A stretch of DNA of 64,000 nt, taken from Albibacterium profundi. GTDB taxonomy: Bacteria; Bacteroidota; Bacteroidia; Sphingobacteriales; Sphingobacteriaceae. The notes under the pieces were generated by a model. That model did not search any database. It was not told the origin of the DNA and saw nothing but the letters and a program-made list of their open reading frames with translations. How positions within the stretch are numbered: the stretch's first letter is position 1; each line of letters begins with the position of its first letter. The position numbers and the translations under genes were made by a program. Below are positions 17,851 to 27,864 of this stretch, piece by piece. The stretch is from assembly GCF_042159835.1 (NCBI RefSeq), contig NZ_JBBVGT010000002.1:1364001-1428000 (forward strand). The letters are read 5' to 3'.

Positions 17851-19668
17851 ATGAAAATATACTTTAGACTACTTTCTTTTGCTAAGCCAATAGAAAAATT
17901 TGCTATACCCTATATACTCTGCGCACTCCTTTCGGTTTTATTTGGTACGTTTAACTTGGTGTTGGTCGGCCCCTTATTAAACACATTGTTTTCAGCAAAC
18001 GAGGAAATGGAGGTGCTTACGCGGCCTGAAGGCTGGAATGCAATCGACTGGTTTAATTATTATGCGCAACAGATGAGCATAAATTTCGGACCTTACGAGG
18101 CTCTAAAGATTGTATGCATAGTGATTGTTGTATCCGTGTTACTGAGCAATATTTTTCGTTATCTGTCACAACGGATTATGGAAAACTTAAGGATTCATAC
18201 TTTGCTGAACCTAAGAAAGACGGTATTCGATAATGTAATGAATATGCACGTCGGGTTCTTTAACAACCAAAGAAAGGGTGACATCATTTCAAAAATATCT
18301 TCTGATGTCCAGGTCGTGCAGTTTTCGGTTACCGGCACATTGCAAGTTGTATTTAAGGAGCCCTTGCAGCTGATCTTTTATATCGTTTGTCTTTTAATGA
18401 TGTCTTTAGAACTCACATTATTCGCATTGCTGATTATTCCTGTGTCTGGCTTTTTTATTTCGCTGATCGTAAAAAGGCTAAAAGAACAGGCTACGGAGGC
18501 ACAGACAGTATACGGTAGAATGATTAGTTATCTAGATGAAGCCTTGTCCGGTGTCAAGATTATCAAAGCCTTTAATGCGACCAACTTTGTTAAGAAGCGA
18601 TTTGACGACGAAAATGTGTACTACTCGAAGATTGGTCGGCGTATGGTGCGGAGACAGCAGCTGGCCTCTCCTGTATCTGAGTTTCTAGGCGTGTTAATGG
18701 TGGCTATTATTATGCTATATGGAGGGAATCTAGTCATCAATAAAGATCCAAGCTTTACAGCTGGTACGTTTATAGCCTACATCGCGTTATTCTCGCAAGT
18801 GATGCGGCCGGCGAAGGCCCTTACAGGCGCTTTTAGTAATATCCACTCAGGAATAGCAGCCGGTGAACGAGTACTAGATTTAATTGACGAAAAGCCGGAG
18901 GTTGTTGATTCTGAGAATGCGGTTGCAGTTGAGGACTTTCGGTCTGAACTACGTATAGACGATGTAAGTTTCAACTACGGCGACAGAGTCATACTTTCTG
19001 ACGTTGATCTTGTTCTGCCCAAGGGTGAGACAATTGCATTGGTAGGTCCGTCAGGCGGAGGAAAGTCTACCTTGATGGATCTCATTCCTCGTTTTATGGA
19101 CCCATTAAAAGGTCGAATACTATTGGACGGGCACGATATAAAGGACGTTCAAGTTGATTCGCTGAGACAACTAATGGGAATTGTAAATCAAGATCTCGTA
19201 CTATTTAATGATACGATCGCTAATAACATTGCGTTTGGTTTAGAGAATGTGTCAGAGGAGCGTATAATTGAAGCGGCTAAGATCGCCAATGCACACGGGT
19301 TCATTCTTGACACCGAAAATGGATATCAGACCACGATCGGGGACCGTGGAGTTAAGCTATCGGGCGGACAAAAACAGCGTCTGTGCATTGCTCGTGCAGT
19401 CTTGAAGAATCCTCCCATTCTATTATTAGATGAAGCTACATCTGCGTTGGACACTGAATCCGAACAATTGGTTCAAGAAGCGCTAAATAAGTTGATGAAA
19501 AATAGAACGAGTTTAGTCATCGCCCATCGCTTAAGTACAATACAGCAGGCAGACCGAATCTTTGTCCTTGATGGCGGACGTATTGTGGAACAGGGAACGC
19601 ACAGTCAGCTGCTTGAGAAGAAGGGCTTGTATTACAGGCTGATCGAAATGCAGCAGTTCTATAGCTAA
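17851..19668 (+). CDS. ABC exporter, fused permease and ATPase (MsbA/lipid exporter-like)
   Basis: Half-transporter that functions as a homodimer, moving lipids or hydrophobic compounds out of the inner membrane. Residues 1-340 hold six membrane helices (ABC type-1 domain) and residues 365-605 the ATPase: Walker A GPSGGGKST near 399, signature LSGGQKQR near 503, Walker B ILLLDEATSALD near 525, and the switch histidine in VIAHRLSTI. It has no N-terminal C39 peptidase domain, so it is not a leader-cleaving exporter for the GG-leader peptides encoded further on. Monocistronic between its own promoter and a strong terminator. Confidence 0.9.
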   Translation: MKIYFRLLSFAKPIEKFAIPYILCALLSVLFGTFNLVLVGPLLNTLFSANEEMEVLTRPEGWNAIDWFNYYAQQMSINFGPYEALKIVCIVIVVSVLLSNIFRYLSQRIMENLRIHTLLNLRKTVFDNVMNMHVGFFNNQRKGDIISKISSDVQVVQFSVTGTLQVVFKEPLQLIFYIVCLLMMSLELTLFALLIIPVSGFFISLIVKRLKEQATEAQTVYGRMISYLDEALSGVKIIKAFNATNFVKKRFDDENVYYSKIGRRMVRRQQLASPVSEFLGVLMVAIIMLYGGNLVINKDPSFTAGTFIAYIALFSQVMRPAKALTGAFSNIHSGIAAGERVLDLIDEKPEVVDSENAVAVEDFRSELRIDDVSFNYGDRVILSDVDLVLPKGETIALVGPSGGGKSTLMDLIPRFMDPLKGRILLDGHDIKDVQVDSLRQLMGIVNQDLVLFNDTIANNIAFGLENVSEERIIEAAKIANAHGFILDTENGYQTTIGDRGVKLSGGQKQRLCIARAVLKNPPILLLDEATSALDTESEQLVQEALNKLMKNRTSLVIAHRLSTIQQADRIFVLDGGRIVEQGTHSQLLEKKGLYYRLIEMQQFYS

Positions 19669-19686
19669 TTAACCTAGCAGAGCGGC

Positions 19687-19731
19687 AAAACAAAAAAGCG
19701 CAAGATGTATCATCTTGCGCTTTTTTGTTTT
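19687..19731. terminator. strong bidirectional intrinsic terminator
   Basis: Perfect 21-bp inverted repeat (19687-19707 with 19711-19731) with a 3-base TAT loop. The outer part is A-rich on the left and T-rich on the right, the core is GCGCAAGATG. It lies between the convergent ABC exporter gene and infB and can serve both. Confidence 0.9.
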
Positions 19732-19747
19732 CAGGGTCTAGTCCTTA

Positions 19748-22700
19748 TTATAATTTACGTTTCACTTCCACTTGTTCGTAAGCTTCAACAATATCGCCCA
19801 CTTTAATATCGTTGAACTTGTCGATATTCAAGCCGCATTCGTATCCTGCAGATACTTCTTTAACATCATCTTTATAACGCTTAAGTGAAGCAAGTTTACC
19901 AGAATACACTACGACACCATCTCTAATTATTCTGATATCATGATTCCTGTTAATCTTACCGTCTAACACCATACAACCGGCAATGGTACCAACTTTACTG
20001 ATTTTAAACGTTTCACGGATTTCTACGTTAGCAACAATCTTCTCTTCGAATTTAGGCGCTAACATACCCTCCATTGCTGACTTCAACTCATCAATAGCAT
20101 CGTAGATAATTGAATAAAGTCGGATGTCTATTTGCTCTTGTTCGGCCAATTTTCGAGCACCAGTTGACGGACGTACTTGGAATCCGATGATAATGGCGTC
20201 CGAAGCAGATGCTAATAGAACGTCTGATTCTGAGATTTGTCCAACAGATTTATGAATAACATTCACTTGGATTTCTTCCGTAGACAGTTTGATCAATGAA
20301 TCGGAGAGCGCTTCAATAGAACCATCCACGTCCCCTTTGACGATCACATTCAGCTCTTTAAAGTTGCCGATTGCCAATCGTCTACCAATCTCATCCAGCG
20401 TAATATGTTTTTGAGTACGTAAACCCTGTTCGCGTTGTAGTTGTAAACGTTGATTTGCGATACGTCGCGCTTCAGACTCACTTTCTAATACATAAAGTTT
20501 ATCTCCAGCAGTTGGAGCACCTGTCATACCTAAAATTTGAACAGGAGATGAAGGACCAACAGCCGTCACTTTCTTTCCACGTTCATTGGTAAGCGCTTTT
20601 ACCTTACCGCTATGGGAGCCTGCAAGGATCGCATCCCCAATATGTAAGGTACCAGCCTCAATTAGGACAGTCGTGACAATTCCTCTTCCTTTGTCTAACT
20701 CTGCTTCGACAACCGAACCAACCGCGCGTTTATCAGGGTCTGCTTTCAGTTCCAGCATATCTGCCTCCAAAAGAACTTTCTCTAACAACAGGCTAATATT
20801 CTGCCCAGTTTTTGAAGAGATTTCCTGCGCTTGGTATTTTCCACCCCAGTCTTCAACCAGGATATTCATATTTGAGAGTTGCTCTTTTACCCGATCGGTA
20901 TTAGCTCCCGGTTTATCTATTTTTGTAAATGCAAATACAATAGGAACATTGGCAGCTTGTGCATGATTTATTGCTTCCTTGGTTTGAGGCATCACACTAT
21001 CGTCCGCCGCTATTACGATAATAGCTATGTCAGTAACTTTTGCACCACGGGCACGCATGGCCGTAAAGGCTTCGTGTCCAGGTGTATCAAGGAAGGTGAT
21101 TTTTCGTCCATTCTCAAGCGTTACCTCGTATGCTCCGATATGTTGAGTAATACCCCCCGCTTCACCAGTAGTCACATCAGACTTACGTACGTAGTCGAGT
21201 AGGGAAGTTTTACCATGGTCAACGTGTCCCATAACAGTGACAATTGGAGACCGTGGAATCATATTATCTGGATTGTCTTCTTCCTCTAGATCGTAGGTTT
21301 CTTCCTCGTCCGGTTTGATAAACTCTACTTCATAACCAAACTCTTCTGCTACAATGCTGATCGTTTCAGCATCCAAGCGCTGGTTGATTGATACGAATAA
21401 GCCGAGACTCATACAGGTGGAGATAACCTGTGTTACTTGAACGCCAAGTAAAGTAGCTAGTTCGTTTGCAGTAACGAATTCGGTAACACGCAGAACTTTT
21501 GATTGCAGTTCACGTTCCATTGCTGCCTCTTCAGCAGAAAGGGCAACATCGTCACGTTTCTGTCGTCTGAGTTTTGCACGTTGAGCAAATTTTCCTGACT
21601 TACCTGCACCGCTTAGACGTGCGAGGGTAGCTTTAATTTGATCTTGAATCTCTTTTTCTGTAGGTTCTTCTTTTTTGACGGTTGGCTGGTTACGGCCTCT
21701 TCCACGTTGGAAATCATGTTTCCCGCGTCCCTGACCTCCTTTATTGGGCCCGCCACCACGATGCGGCGCATTTCCGCCAGTTTGGTGCTGTCCACCAGTT
21801 CCTGGTTGATTACGATTTCCAACTTCCTTGCGTTTTCGCTTCCGCTTATGATCTGTCCCTGCTCCCGTTGATGAAGCGATAGGTTGGCTTTTCTTACGAG
21901 TATTAGTCGGAAGTTCTATCTTTCCGACTACATTCGGCCCGGTCAATCGAACCGTCTTTGTCCGGTAAACATTATCGCCGGGCTTATTATCACTCGGCTT
22001 GGTTTCTTCTTTCGAAGTATTTTCCACTGGCTTTGACTCCGGTTCTACTTTCGGAAGACCCTTAGCAGCCGGTATGGTACTATCATCCTTTTCTGTAGGA
22101 GCTTCTGCCTTGGTTTCTTCAGCAGACCTTGCTTTTTCTTCTTCTTTTTCCTTGTCTTGTTTCTCCTCTTGTTCTTTTATAGATGGAGCTTCTGGAGCTT
22201 TAGACTCAATCGGTGCTTCTTCCGGCGCAACTGCGTCAACTTCTTTAGATTCCGCTTCTTTTGCATCCTCTTTTTTTGCTTCTTCAGCTTTTTCGGTCTT
22301 TGGTTTAGTTGATTTAGAACGTTTAAGACTATCCAAATCAATTTTACCTACTACTTTTACACCTTTATGAGTCGACGTTGTATCTTCTTCTTTGACTGGT
22401 TCCTGAGGCGTTTTTGCCTGTTCTTTTGCAGGCTCAACAGGAGGAGTGAACGTACTGTTCTTAATAAGAATTTCTTCTGAGTCAGAGCCTTTTCCGGTAT
22501 CGGGAGAGTTCGTTTCAGCAGGAGTTTCATCACGGCGAATTTTACCAATTACAATTTGGTTCGCTTCCTCCTTTACAATTTTATCCCCTTGATACTCTTT
22601 CAGAAGAACATTGTACATCTCACTGTTCAGTTTTGTATTGGGTTTTGATTCAATATCATAACCCTTTTTATTCAAAAATTCAACAGCAGTTGCGATGCCA

Positions 22701-22753
22701 ATGTTCAGTTCTTTGGCTGCTTTCAGTAAGTTTATGCTTTTACCTTCTGTCAT
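19748..22753 (-). CDS. infB: translation initiation factor IF-2
   Basis: GTPase that delivers fMet-tRNA to the 30S subunit and promotes 50S joining. The 1001 residues have an IF2_N winged domain (residues 1-55), a very long charged linker rich in Glu/Lys/Pro/Thr (about 90-400), a GNRNQPGTGG-type Gly/Arg/Asn-rich stretch, then the G domain with GHVDHGKTSLLDYVR (near 509), DTPGHEAFTAMRARG, and TKIDKPGA, followed by domains II-IV. Last gene of the rimP-nusA-infB operon, 97 bases after nusA, and ends at the shared terminator. Confidence 0.97.
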   Translation of the reverse strand: MTEGKSINLLKAAKELNIGIATAVEFLNKKGYDIESKPNTKLNSEMYNVLLKEYQGDKIVKEEANQIVIGKIRRDETPAETNSPDTGKGSDSEEILIKNSTFTPPVEPAKEQAKTPQEPVKEEDTTSTHKGVKVVGKIDLDSLKRSKSTKPKTEKAEEAKKEDAKEAESKEVDAVAPEEAPIESKAPEAPSIKEQEEKQDKEKEEEKARSAEETKAEAPTEKDDSTIPAAKGLPKVEPESKPVENTSKEETKPSDNKPGDNVYRTKTVRLTGPNVVGKIELPTNTRKKSQPIASSTGAGTDHKRKRKRKEVGNRNQPGTGGQHQTGGNAPHRGGGPNKGGQGRGKHDFQRGRGRNQPTVKKEEPTEKEIQDQIKATLARLSGAGKSGKFAQRAKLRRQKRDDVALSAEEAAMERELQSKVLRVTEFVTANELATLLGVQVTQVISTCMSLGLFVSINQRLDAETISIVAEEFGYEVEFIKPDEEETYDLEEEDNPDNMIPRSPIVTVMGHVDHGKTSLLDYVRKSDVTTGEAGGITQHIGAYEVTLENGRKITFLDTPGHEAFTAMRARGAKVTDIAIIVIAADDSVMPQTKEAINHAQAANVPIVFAFTKIDKPGANTDRVKEQLSNMNILVEDWGGKYQAQEISSKTGQNISLLLEKVLLEADMLELKADPDKRAVGSVVEAELDKGRGIVTTVLIEAGTLHIGDAILAGSHSGKVKALTNERGKKVTAVGPSSPVQILGMTGAPTAGDKLYVLESESEARRIANQRLQLQREQGLRTQKHITLDEIGRRLAIGNFKELNVIVKGDVDGSIEALSDSLIKLSTEEIQVNVIHKSVGQISESDVLLASASDAIIIGFQVRPSTGARKLAEQEQIDIRLYSIIYDAIDELKSAMEGMLAPKFEEKIVANVEIRETFKISKVGTIAGCMVLDGKINRNHDIRIIRDGVVVYSGKLASLKRYKDDVKEVSAGYECGLNIDKFNDIKVGDIVEAYEQVEVKRKL

Positions 22754-22850
22754 TTATAATTATTACCTCTTTTATTTAGTTGCTACAAAAGTATGCTTTT
22801 TTAGTTGTTTATTACCAATGATTTACAGAAAACGTGTTTTTTGCAAACAT

Positions 22851-24086
22851 TTATTCAAATTCCGATTTGAATATCTGAATAACATCGATAATAGTCTGTT
22901 CTTCTAAGTCTGTCCGCCTTAGCAGTTCGTCAACATTCAAGGCCAACACAGATCTAGCTGTGTCTAGTCCAACCCGTTTAAATTCATCGAGTATCCAGCT
23001 CTCGATTTCATCAGAAAACTCTTCGATGTCGACATCTTCTTCCGTTTCGTCAGATTCGCGATATACGTCGATTTCATATCCTGTAAGTTTGCCGGCAAGT
23101 TTAATATTATGCCCTCCTCGTCCAATTGCTAGCGAGACCTGATCGGATTGAAGGTAGACTTCGGCTCTCTTTTCCTCATCATCAAGTTTGATTGAGGAAA
23201 TTTTGGCCGGACTCAACGCACGGGTTATATATAATGAAATATTATTGGTGAAATTAATCACGTCAATATTTTCATTTCGTAACTCACGTACAATACCATG
23301 AATTCTAGAACCTTTCATTCCCACACAGGCTCCTACCGGATCAATACGATCATCGTAAGATTCAACAGCAACTTTCGCTCTTTCGCCCGGTTCACGTACA
23401 ATTTTCTTAATGGTAATTAAACCATCAAAAATCTCAGGCACCTCTAATTCGAACAGGCGATGTAAGAATTCAGGAGCAGTCCTAGATATAATAATTTTCG
23501 GAGATGCATTTAACATGTCTACCTTGTGGACAACAGCCCGTATGCTATCACCCTTTTTAAAGTAGTCGGCTGGGATCTGTTCTGTTTTAGGAAGAATTAG
23601 CTCATTTCCTTCATCATCAAGAACGAGTGTTTCTTTCTTCCATATTTGGTATACTTCTCCTGTAACTAACTCACCTACACGATCTTTGTATTTTTTGAAA
23701 ATTTCATCTTTTTCGAGTTCTAGCACCTTCGAAACCAGTGTTTGTCTTGCGGCTAAGATTGCACGACGGCCAAAACTTTCTAATGTTATTTCTTCGATAT
23801 AATCATCTCCTACCTCTAAGTCCGGATCAAGTTTTTTAGCCTCTGCAAGTTCGATTTCCAGTTCATCGTCTTCTGAAAACTCATCCTCGACTACTACTCG
23901 TGTTCTCCATATCTCCAAATCCCCATTGTCTGGGTTCACGATCACATCACAGTTTTCATCTGTACCAAATCGTCTACGGATCATGCTTCTGAAAACTTCC
24001 TCTAATACACTGATTACCGTCGGCCGGTCAATGTTCTTAAAGTCTTTAAACTCTTGAAATGAGTCTATTAAATTTATATTGCTCAT
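22851..24086 (-). CDS. nusA: transcription termination/antitermination factor NusA
   Basis: RNA polymerase-associated factor controlling pausing, termination and antitermination. The 411 residues contain the N-terminal RNAP-binding domain, an S1 domain (VGELVTGEVYQIWKKETLVL, near residue 145), KH1 (DPVGACVGMKGSRIHGIVREL, near 255) and KH2 (QVSLAIGRGGHNIKLAGKL, near 320). There is only a short acidic region after KH2 with one helical repeat-like segment, so the two C-terminal acidic repeats of the E. coli protein are not both present. One base separates its ATG from the rimP stop. Confidence 0.95.
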   Translation of the reverse strand: MSNINLIDSFQEFKDFKNIDRPTVISVLEEVFRSMIRRRFGTDENCDVIVNPDNGDLEIWRTRVVVEDEFSEDDELEIELAEAKKLDPDLEVGDDYIEEITLESFGRRAILAARQTLVSKVLELEKDEIFKKYKDRVGELVTGEVYQIWKKETLVLDDEGNELILPKTEQIPADYFKKGDSIRAVVHKVDMLNASPKIIISRTAPEFLHRLFELEVPEIFDGLITIKKIVREPGERAKVAVESYDDRIDPVGACVGMKGSRIHGIVRELRNENIDVINFTNNISLYITRALSPAKISSIKLDDEEKRAEVYLQSDQVSLAIGRGGHNIKLAGKLTGYEIDVYRESDETEEDVDIEEFSDEIESWILDEFKRVGLDTARSVLALNVDELLRRTDLEEQTIIDVIQIFKSEFE

Positions 24087-24087
24087 T

Positions 24088-24552
24088 TTATTTAAATGAA
24101 ATTAACACCTTTGTTTCAACTATACTATCAAGATCAAAAAAGGACTCTTGCTCTTTTGCTTTCTTTCCTTTTTCTTTCAATAATTCTTTGATTACGATAC
24201 CTTCAGGCGAGTAGCTCAATAATTCGCCTTCATGTTTTTTACCATCTTTCAGCTTAACATTTACACGCCGTCCAATGTTTTTAACAAATTGACGCTCAAG
24301 ATGCAAGGGGCTGTCTAAGCCAGGAGAAGAGACTTCAATATTATAGGCAGTTTTTATTATTTCATCTTCTTCTAAATGAAAACCTACGTGCCGACTAATC
24401 GCCGCACAATCCTGTATACTGATCCCTTGATCCCCATCCACTAGAATAGAAAGCTTTCCATTCGAAGCAAATCGAACATCGACCAAAAAGAGTTCTGGCC
24501 TATCTGCGATTTTCTCCTGAACTAAATTCGCTACGTGCTTTTCAATATCCAT
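24088..24552 (-). CDS. rimP: ribosome maturation factor RimP
   Basis: Small-subunit assembly factor. The 154 residues show the N-terminal alpha/beta domain (FLVDVRFASNGKLSILVDGDQGISIQDC with the conserved DG), the EVSSPGLDSPL motif at the domain boundary (near 72), and an SH3-like C-terminal domain (GRRVNVKLKDGKKHEGELL). It is the first gene of the rimP-nusA-infB operon, whose predicted transcript start carries a hairpin (24567-24596). Confidence 0.94.
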   Translation of the reverse strand: MDIEKHVANLVQEKIADRPELFLVDVRFASNGKLSILVDGDQGISIQDCAAISRHVGFHLEEDEIIKTAYNIEVSSPGLDSPLHLERQFVKNIGRRVNVKLKDGKKHEGELLSYSPEGIVIKELLKEKGKKAKEQESFFDLDSIVETKVLISFK

Positions 24553-24566
24553 CTTAAAACCTACTT

Positions 24567-24596
24567 AAAAAAAAGAGGGAACAGTCTGTTCCCTCT
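24567..24596 (-). terminator. hairpin plus U8 tract in the rimP-nusA-infB leader
   Basis: On the minus strand a perfect 10-bp stem (24596-24587 with 24583-24574, 3-base loop) is followed immediately by eight T residues (24574-24567), the form of an intrinsic terminator. It lies between the predicted promoter at 24611-24642 and the rimP ATG at 24552, so it would be at the extreme 5' end of the mRNA. It may be an attenuator or a 5'-stabilising hairpin; no gene lies upstream on this strand for it to terminate. Confidence 0.65.
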
Positions 24597-24610
24597 CAAC
24601 TAAGATATTG

Positions 24611-24642
24611 CAAAGGTATGATAAATAAAATTAAATTCAAAA
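24611..24642 (-). promoter_or_regulatory. promoter for rimP-nusA-infB
   Basis: On the minus strand TTTTG (24642-24638) and TACCTTTG (24618-24611), 19 bases apart, are a textbook match to the Bacteroidota -33/-7 consensus. The start would be near 24605, directly before the leader hairpin. The remaining 24643-24812 interval, up to the divergent TonB receptor gene, is AT-rich; I see no further gene in it. Confidence 0.7.
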
Positions 24643-24812
24643 CAAATGAACGAGCTGGTTTATTGCGGAATATGAGTAAAAAAATTATGCAGACATAGTA
24701 AATAATAATTTTTTTGTATTATTGTTTATAAAAAACCAATTAAGAACTATTAACGGACATTTCATTGCCTGCACATGCAGCGGGCTCTTTAAGAACCTTT
24801 AAATACTATGAT

Positions 24813-27800
24813 ATGAAAATAGTTAGCCTAAAAAGGATCGCATTACTATGGATGGTAGTTCAGATCACATTTTTGGCCTCCGCATTTGCGCAAACAGTTG
24901 TTTCAGGCCGAATAGTTAATGCAGCGGGTTCCACACCTTTGGTTGGTGTCAGCGTGCAAGTCGAAGGGAAAATTATGGGAACCTCCACAAATCAGGACGG
25001 TACTTTCTCGCTATCAGTTTCTTCCGACCCGCCAATTGAGCTCATCGTCAGTTCAGTCGGGTTTGAAACACAGCGAGTAACTGTTAATCGTTCAGAGGAG
25101 AACCTGACGATCTCTTTAATAGAGAAGGCAATTATGGGAGATGCTGTCGTTATTTCCGCATCGAGGGTGCCGGAAAGCTTATTGAAATCTCCGGTAACTA
25201 TTGAGCGTCTAAGTACGAGGGCAATACAAACATCGCCCCAGGCTTCATTTTACGACGCTTTACAGAACCTTAAAGGAGTTGAAATGAATACGCAATCATT
25301 GACATTCCGATCAGTCAGCACCCGCGGTTTCGGAGCAAATGGTAATGTCCGGGTTGTGCAATTGATGGATGGCATGGACAACCAAGCGCCTGGGCTCAAC
25401 TTTCCGGTTGGAAACGTAGTGGGCATGTCTGAGCTGGATGTTGAAACTGTTGAATTGTTACCAGGAGCTGCTTCTGCACTCTATGGGCCTAATGCGATCA
25501 ATGGTATTTTATTGATGAACAGCAAATCACCTTTTGAGTATCAAGGCGTAAGTGCCTATGTTAAGAGTGGCGTCATGAGCGCATCCAATCGGACAAGGGA
25601 AAATACAGCGTTCTATGATGTAGCATTACGCTTCGCTAAATCATACAATAATCGCTTTGCTTTCAAAGCAAACGTAGCTTACCTTTCGGCAGACGACTGG
25701 CAAGCCACCGACTACCGTGACCAGAGTTTTAATGGTACAACCCTTGAAAATAACGTCGGCAACATTCAAAACAACCCATATTATGATGGTGTAAACTGGT
25801 ATGGGGATGTCGGAACAAATGTCTACGATATTCTTCGAGGCAATGGGATGCCCGGTGATGGTTCGAATGGTACATCGGCTACGCTCGGAGCAATTATGAC
25901 GACAGAAATCCCGCAGGCGGGTAATCTTACATTGCCACAATTGTTGGCCGGTTCTGATCCGCAAGCGCAACATGCAGTGGCCAATAATATATTTAATGCC
26001 ATGGTCCCTCAATATTACTTTGCCGCGCCTGGTTATTCCGAACAACAGTTGACCAAATACCCGGCTAAGAGCCTGAAATTAAATGCTTCTTTTCACTATC
26101 GGGTTACGGACGATATGGAAGCCATTGTCCAATTAAACTGGGGGAAGGGATCATCCGTTTATACCGCTGCAGACCGCTACAATATTCAGAACTTTACCAT
26201 GGGTCAATACAAAGCAGAACTGCGAGGAGATAATTTCTTTCTTAGGGGTTATACTACACGGGAAAATTCCGGTGATGCACATGCAATCGGCGTACTGGGA
26301 AGTCTGATGAGTAAAGGATGGTTGGAGACCGCGATCGGAACCGGCGCCCCCGGTTTTGTACAGAACTCGTTTGCCCAATATGCAGGAGCTCTATTGCAAA
26401 CCTATCAAACCAACATGATGAGCGGAATGGATCAGCAACAAGCAATGACCAATGCCTATCAGACAGCAAATGCATTCGCGGAAGCCAATAGAAACGAATG
26501 GATGACCAATGCTCTGGTTCCTGGAATAGAGGCGGCAAATGGTTTGTATGGCGTGAACGGAACGGGGTTCGAAGCAGCAATGACAGATATTAAATCAAAA
26601 CCGATACCTGTAGGCGCTCAATTCCTTGACCGGACAAACCTCTATCATGTGGAAGGGATGTATGACTTCAAGCGTCTTATTGACCCTGAAACTGTAGAGT
26701 TATTGGCAGGAGCTAACTATCGCGTATATGACCTTAACTCTGAAGGAACTCTTTTTGCGACGAAAGATGGGACACCGGAAGGTGAAGAATTTAATATCAG
26801 CGAATATGGTGCATACATACAAGGGGCCAAGAAGTTTGCTGACGTTTTTAAACTTACCGCATCCATTCGCTACGATAAAAATGAAAACTTTGCAGGTCAA
26901 TTTAGTCCCCGGATCTCCGGTGTTTACACGGTCGCACCTGAACAGAACATTCGAGCTTCATTCCAGCGAGGCTTCAGAATACCTACAAACCAAAACCAAT
27001 ATATCGACTTGCTCACACCGCAGGCGCGGTTAGTTGGAGGTCTACCCTTATTTAAGGAGCGATATAATATGATTGATAATCCGGTCTATCGTTTAGCCAG
27101 CGTGCAAGAAGGGATGATCGAGCCGTTCCAGTTTAGAGAATGGGAGCCAGAGCGTGTCGAGACCTATGAACTCGGCTATAAAGGATTGATAAACGAGAAG
27201 CTATTCGTCGATTTGTTCTATTATTACAATCGCTTTTTAACCTTTGAAGGTAGTACGATACTAATACAAAAGAAGGATCCGAATGGGCCGATAACCGATT
27301 TAGCTGATGCGACAAAGCGCAATGTGTATAGCATGCCAATGAATGCAGAGCAGACTGTTAAAAATTCTGGTTGGGGGATCGGTATAGATTACGCCTTAGG
27401 CAAGGGCTTTTTGTTTAATGGAAATATTACACAGAATGTTCTTTTAAATGAAGACGAATTAAAGGAAAATGACCCTACGTTTGTAACTTCCTTCAATAGT
27501 CCGAAATTCAGATACAATCTGGGGATTACCAATCATGATATCAATAAGACAGGTTGGGGTTTCGGCGTGACTTTCCGTCATCAGACAGAGATGGTCTGGA
27601 ATGCAGCTTTAGCTAATACCATCGCCAACATTGGCGGGTATACGGTTATACCGGCCTACTCGACCGTTGATGCACAGGTGAGTAAACGCCTGCCTGCTTA
27701 TAAGTCCATTATTAAGTTAGGTGCCACAAATATTGGGAATAAGCTCTATACGACAGGTTGGGGTAACCCTTCAGTTGGTGGGTTATACTACGTATCAATT

Positions 27801-27824
27801 ACATTTGATGAGTTACTAAATTAG
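24813..27824 (+). CDS. TonB-dependent outer membrane receptor with CarboxypepD_reg-like domain
   Basis: Outer-membrane active transporter for a large or scarce substrate. Start chosen at ATG 24813 because it opens directly into a signal peptide (KRIALLWMVVQITFLASAFA); a longer frame upstream has no such logic. Then a CarboxypepD-regulatory-like domain (VSGRIVNAAGSTPLVGVSVQV), a plug domain (near 120-230, with SVSTRGFGANGNVRVVQLMDG and LLPGAASALYGPNAINGILLM) and a beta barrel to residue 1003 ending YYVSITFDELLN. No SusD gene follows, so it is not a standard SusCD pair. The GH43 gene 40 bases downstream hints at a glycan-related substrate, but this is inference. Confidence 0.9.
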   Translation: MKIVSLKRIALLWMVVQITFLASAFAQTVVSGRIVNAAGSTPLVGVSVQVEGKIMGTSTNQDGTFSLSVSSDPPIELIVSSVGFETQRVTVNRSEENLTISLIEKAIMGDAVVISASRVPESLLKSPVTIERLSTRAIQTSPQASFYDALQNLKGVEMNTQSLTFRSVSTRGFGANGNVRVVQLMDGMDNQAPGLNFPVGNVVGMSELDVETVELLPGAASALYGPNAINGILLMNSKSPFEYQGVSAYVKSGVMSASNRTRENTAFYDVALRFAKSYNNRFAFKANVAYLSADDWQATDYRDQSFNGTTLENNVGNIQNNPYYDGVNWYGDVGTNVYDILRGNGMPGDGSNGTSATLGAIMTTEIPQAGNLTLPQLLAGSDPQAQHAVANNIFNAMVPQYYFAAPGYSEQQLTKYPAKSLKLNASFHYRVTDDMEAIVQLNWGKGSSVYTAADRYNIQNFTMGQYKAELRGDNFFLRGYTTRENSGDAHAIGVLGSLMSKGWLETAIGTGAPGFVQNSFAQYAGALLQTYQTNMMSGMDQQQAMTNAYQTANAFAEANRNEWMTNALVPGIEAANGLYGVNGTGFEAAMTDIKSKPIPVGAQFLDRTNLYHVEGMYDFKRLIDPETVELLAGANYRVYDLNSEGTLFATKDGTPEGEEFNISEYGAYIQGAKKFADVFKLTASIRYDKNENFAGQFSPRISGVYTVAPEQNIRASFQRGFRIPTNQNQYIDLLTPQARLVGGLPLFKERYNMIDNPVYRLASVQEGMIEPFQFREWEPERVETYELGYKGLINEKLFVDLFYYYNRFLTFEGSTILIQKKDPNGPITDLADATKRNVYSMPMNAEQTVKNSGWGIGIDYALGKGFLFNGNITQNVLLNEDELKENDPTFVTSFNSPKFRYNLGITNHDINKTGWGFGVTFRHQTEMVWNAALANTIANIGGYTVIPAYSTVDAQVSKRLPAYKSIIKLGATNIGNKLYTTGWGNPSVGGLYYVSITFDELLN

Positions 27825-27864
27825 ATTTTTTTAATACATTCGTCCTTCAGTTGAAACAAGAACT

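Noticed and set aside
17851..19668. ABC exporter as the secretion machine for the GG-leader proteins
   Set aside because: It lacks the N-terminal C39 peptidase domain needed to cleave GG leaders and is far from the array with its own promoter and terminator.
21999..22370. 123-codon Ser-rich plus-strand frame inside infB
   Set aside because: Antisense to the Glu/Lys-rich linker of IF-2, where GAA/AAA codons read backwards give long Ser/Phe frames. No start context or homology.
24765..24812. Upstream extension of the TonB receptor from 24765
   Set aside because: It would add 16 polar residues before the signal peptide and uses a non-ATG codon; ATG 24813 opens directly into the signal peptide.
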